DNA of 64,000 nucleotides, from positions 5,953,501 to 6,017,500 of the forward strand of contig NZ_AP023262.1 in assembly GCF_016756615.1 (NCBI RefSeq), written 5' to 3'. Source of the stretch: Mesorhizobium sp. L-8-3 (lineage in GTDB: Bacteria; Pseudomonadota; Alphaproteobacteria; Rhizobiales; Rhizobiaceae). Both the position numbers and the translations under genes were made by a program. The number at the start of each line of letters is the position of its first letter. Positions within the stretch are counted from its first letter, which is position 1. Positions 63,522 through 64,000 of the stretch are shown piece by piece. The notes under the pieces were generated by a model. It was given only the letters and a program-made list of their open reading frames with translations. It had not been told where the DNA came from and ran no database searches.

Positions 63522-63935
63522 ATGGACGAACAGGAGATTCCGGCCGTCTCGGTGGCAGTACGTCGCGGCACCACCGTCCTTCTGGTGAAGCGCGGGCGCG
63601 AGCCCTCGCGCGGCTACTACGCCTTTCCGGGCGGACGCGTCGAAACGGGCGAGGACGCCGAGCAGGCCGCTCGCCGGGAACTGCTGGAGGAGACCGGCCT
63701 CGACGTCGGGGATCTCGCGCCGGTTCGGGAGTACCGGGTCGGCGGCACCAAGGACGGCCGTGCCATGCACTACCGGCTCATGGTCTTCTCCGGCGTTCAC
63801 AAGGGGGGCGAGGCCGTGGCCGGCGACGACGCTGACGAGGCGGGCTGGTACGACCTGGACGCGATGCGCGGCATGCTGCTGTCGGATTTCGTGTTCGACG
63901 TCGCACGGGAGGTCCTGTCCGGCCGAAGCCGATAG
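63522..63935 (+). CDS. NUDIX hydrolase
   Basis: 137 residues from the ATG at 63522. The Nudix box is complete: GGRVETGEDAEQAARRELLE followed by ETGL. The domain resembles ADP-ribose or nucleotide-sugar pyrophosphatases, but the substrate is not certain. It is divergent from the SRAP gene. The remaining 65 bases of the window after the stop show no feature. Confidence 0.92.
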   Translation: MDEQEIPAVSVAVRRGTTVLLVKRGREPSRGYYAFPGGRVETGEDAEQAARRELLEETGLDVGDLAPVREYRVGGTKDGRAMHYRLMVFSGVHKGGEAVAGDDADEAGWYDLDAMRGMLLSDFVFDVAREVLSGRSR

Positions 63936-64000
63936 GCGACGCCGGGCACGGGATTTCCTGGCAGATTGCGGGATCCCGGCAAATTGCCTTGCAGGCGACA

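Noticed and set aside
1-64000. CRISPR arrays, tRNA/rRNA genes, transposases, phage or toxin-antitoxin genes
   Set aside because: I looked for spaced direct repeats, cloverleaf-like sequence and the hallmark proteins of these systems on both strands and found none; faint or highly diverged cases could be missed by eye.

Overview
The window is 64 kb of GC-rich chromosome, almost entirely coding. Gene content and order point to an alphaproteobacterium of the order Hyphomicrobiales (Rhizobiales), most like the Mesorhizobium/Phyllobacteriaceae side: lptF-lptG-lptD-surA-like-pdxA-rsmA facing fabD-fabG-acpP-fabF-mltG-yicC-gmk, then rpsF-rpsR-rplI, dnaB-radA-cvpA-purF, short PssA/Psd proteins, and a perfect inverted copy of a GC-rich intergenic repeat of the kind scattered through rhizobial genomes. 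This placement is inference from gene content; no rRNA or tRNA gene lies in the window.

Layout. 1-6.2 kb: the 3' part of an ABC-F ATPase, a crotonase, an XRE regulator, a DUF5996 protein and an exported TPR protein. 6.2-11.6 kb (minus): DUF2076, a BI-1 membrane protein, an ECF sigma/anti-sigma pair, a two-TM protein, holC and pepA. 11.7-20.4 kb (plus): a PAP2 phosphatase and the outer-membrane biogenesis operon lptF-lptG-lptD-surA-like-pdxA-rsmA. 20.4-26.8 kb (minus): the fatty-acid cluster fabD-fabG-acpP-fabF with mltG, yicC and gmk. 26.9-29.6 kb: a CHASE-PAS-GGDEF-EAL protein. 30-31.6 kb: rpsF-rpsR-rplI, closed by a textbook terminator. 31.8-36.4 kb: cyclopropane synthase, YnfA, an Rsm22-type iron-sulfur methyltransferase-like protein, a DMT transporter and an AraC/GyrI regulator. 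36.7-42.7 kb: dnaB, radA, cvpA, purF and an SDR. 42.8-46.6 kb: a LuxR-type regulator divergent from a secreted lectin-like protein, a DMT transporter and a glycolipid-binding-domain protein. 46.8-53.2 kb: phospholipid and export genes (PlsC/AMP-ligase fusion, psd-pssA, ArsR plus Atm1-type ABC exporter). 53.2-56.4 kb: LysM protein, LOG protein and RarD. 56.5-62 kb: cimA and cysS separated by an accessory pocket. 62-64 kb: a 46-aa protein, an SRAP peptidase and a NUDIX hydrolase.

How it works together. Much of the window serves the envelope: LPS export and assembly (LptF/G/D with a SurA-like chaperone), fatty-acid synthesis, phospholipid head-group synthesis, acyl recycling and modification, and peptidoglycan processing (MltG, LysM). 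The rest is replication and repair (DnaB, RadA, HolC, SRAP), translation and ribosome assembly (S6, S18, L9, RsmA, Rsm22, CysS) and purine or branched-chain precursor synthesis (PurF, CimA).

No CRISPR array, prophage, transposase, toxin-antitoxin or obvious defence island was found. The most unusual parts are the pocket between cysS and cimA (four translationally coupled genes, a proline iminopeptidase remnant, a DUF1989-like 43-aa ORF and a perfect 49-bp inverted repeat), the cysteine-rich ArsR with a palindrome over its own start codon next to an Atm1-type exporter, the Rsm22 protein with a full four-cysteine cluster motif, and the SRAP protein ending in a sliding-clamp-like motif. All functions are read from sequence motifs by eye; no database search was possible.
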